DNA from: Sulfitobacter litoralis
Lineage (GTDB): Bacteria > Pseudomonadota > Alphaproteobacteria > Rhodobacterales > Rhodobacteraceae
Assembly: GCF_900103185.1 (NCBI RefSeq)
Contig: NZ_FNJD01000007.1
Span: forward strand, 92,417 to 156,416
DNA length: 64,000 nt
Direction of reading: 5' to 3'
The first letter of the stretch is position 1; each line of letters starts with the position of its first letter. The translations under genes were made by a program, and so were the position numbers. Under the pieces are notes generated by a model. It was not told where the DNA came from and did no database searches. It saw only the letters and a program-made list of their open reading frames with translations. Shown here in pieces: positions 63,709 through 64,000 of this stretch.

Positions 63709-64000
63709 TCCAACCGTAGAATTCAGGCGGCTGTTTTCAGTTTCATGGCGGGTGTCATGCCGCCGATACCCATGTTGGGTCGCTCGTTGTTGTAAGTCCA
63801 GAGCCATTCAGTTGCTTGGTCTTGTGCCTCCTCAATGGTTTCGAAGATGTATTGCCCGAGCCATTCGCCGCGAACGGTGCGGTTATAGCGCTCAATGTAG
63901 GCATTCTGTTGTGGCTTGCCCGGCTGGATGTATTCCAGTCGAACATTGCGTTTCTCTGCCCACTCCATCAGCTTACCACTGATATATTCTGGGCCATTAT
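63702..64000 (-). mobile_element. End of an IS3-family insertion sequence
   Basis: The transposase 3' end (63723-64000) plus an approximate terminal repeat (TGGACCCCATT read on the minus strand, 63701-63711) mark one end of the element. The other end is outside the window, so the exact boundary and target duplication are not known. Confidence 0.75.
63723..64000 (-). CDS. IS3-family transposase (OrfB), C-terminal part
   Basis: The visible part reads NGPEYISGKLMEWAEKRNVR, LEYIQPGKPQQNAYIERYN, RTVRGEWLGQYIFETIEEAQ and then DQATEWLWTYNNERPNMGIG with GMTPAMKLKTAA at the end. These contain the second aspartate neighbourhood (NGPE) and the final glutamate (IERYN) of the rve DDE integrase domain. 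It is truncated at the right edge. It moves its element by cut-and-paste or copy-out through circle intermediates. It is the only mobile-element gene I see in the window and sits beside the beta-helix protein. Confidence 0.9.
   Translation of the reverse strand, partial: NGPEYISGKLMEWAEKRNVRLEYIQPGKPQQNAYIERYNRTVRGEWLGQYIFETIEEAQDQATEWLWTYNNERPNMGIGGMTPAMKLKTAA

Noticed and set aside
1..64000. CRISPR arrays, rRNA, tRNA genes or prophage
   Set aside because: No regularly spaced repeats, RNA gene signatures or phage structural genes were seen.

Overview
This window looks like chromosomal DNA of a marine alphaproteobacterium of the Rhodobacterales (roseobacter group, Sulfitobacter/Roseobacter-like). 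The reasons are gene content and order: parB-parA-rsmG-mnmG-mnmE-rho-hemJ on one side and maf-aroE-coaE-dnaQ on the other side of an A+T-rich gap, a RegB/SenC/RegA redox locus beside ahcY, an AddAB rather than RecBCD repair system, and a Mic60(mitofilin)-like gene between hemD and a HemY-like gene. The genus is an inference only. Nearly everything is densely packed housekeeping sequence, with many 1-28 bp gene overlaps.

Layout. 1-3.4 kb: 5' part of a malic enzyme gene (minus) divergent from mutS. 3.5-5.1 kb: hrcA-grpE (minus). 5.2-7.7 kb: rph-rdgB-hemW (plus). 7.7-15.0 kb: parB, parA, rsmG, mnmG, mnmE, rho, hemJ, all minus. 15.05-15.45 kb: gene-free, A+T-rich, with clustered DnaA-box-like 9-mers, read here as the chromosomal origin oriC. 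15.45-18.15 kb: maf, aroE, coaE, dnaQ, all plus, so transcription runs away from oriC on both sides. Two perfect 16-bp parS sites lie inside the first codons of rsmG and mnmG, 3.4 and 5.3 kb from oriC, next to parAB, which would bind and segregate them. 18-26 kb: secB, fxsA, a Tim44-domain gene, mltA, an Smr gene, an MFS transporter, hslVU, a kinase-like gene and trxA.

26-34.6 kb: one minus-strand operon tsaE-amgK-murU-addB-addA (tRNA t6A, cell-wall sugar recycling, double-strand-break repair). 34.7-39 kb: a PAS protein, then regB divergent from senC-regA. 39-43.4 kb: a GNAT gene, an HD hydrolase, a small exported protein, ahcY with a leader hairpin that contains its ribosome-binding site, a DUF1045 gene and a DUF2853 gene. 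43.4-50.1 kb: tsaD-gpsA-yciI-EVE (minus) divergent from hemD-mic60-hemY-like (plus). 50.2-56 kb: an FAH-family gene, an exported cytochrome c, and a peptide-type ABC importer without a binding protein followed by a P1-family aminopeptidase.

56.2-64 kb is the only accessory-looking part: an HdeA-like exported acidic protein, a 0.56-kb gap, a type I secretion membrane-fusion protein without its ATPase, a family 2 glycosyltransferase, a Wzx-like flippase, an acyltransferase, a parallel-beta-helix protein, and the end of an IS3-family insertion sequence that runs off the right edge. This reads as part of a surface-glycan locus.

The most notable signals beyond ordinary genes are the oriC/parS arrangement with parS embedded in coding sequence, the RBS-sequestering 11-bp hairpin before ahcY (a candidate undescribed cis-regulatory RNA), a 12-bp perfect hairpin holding the RBS and start of the MFS gene, and the IS-bounded glycan locus. 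I saw no CRISPR array, rRNA, tRNA or prophage.
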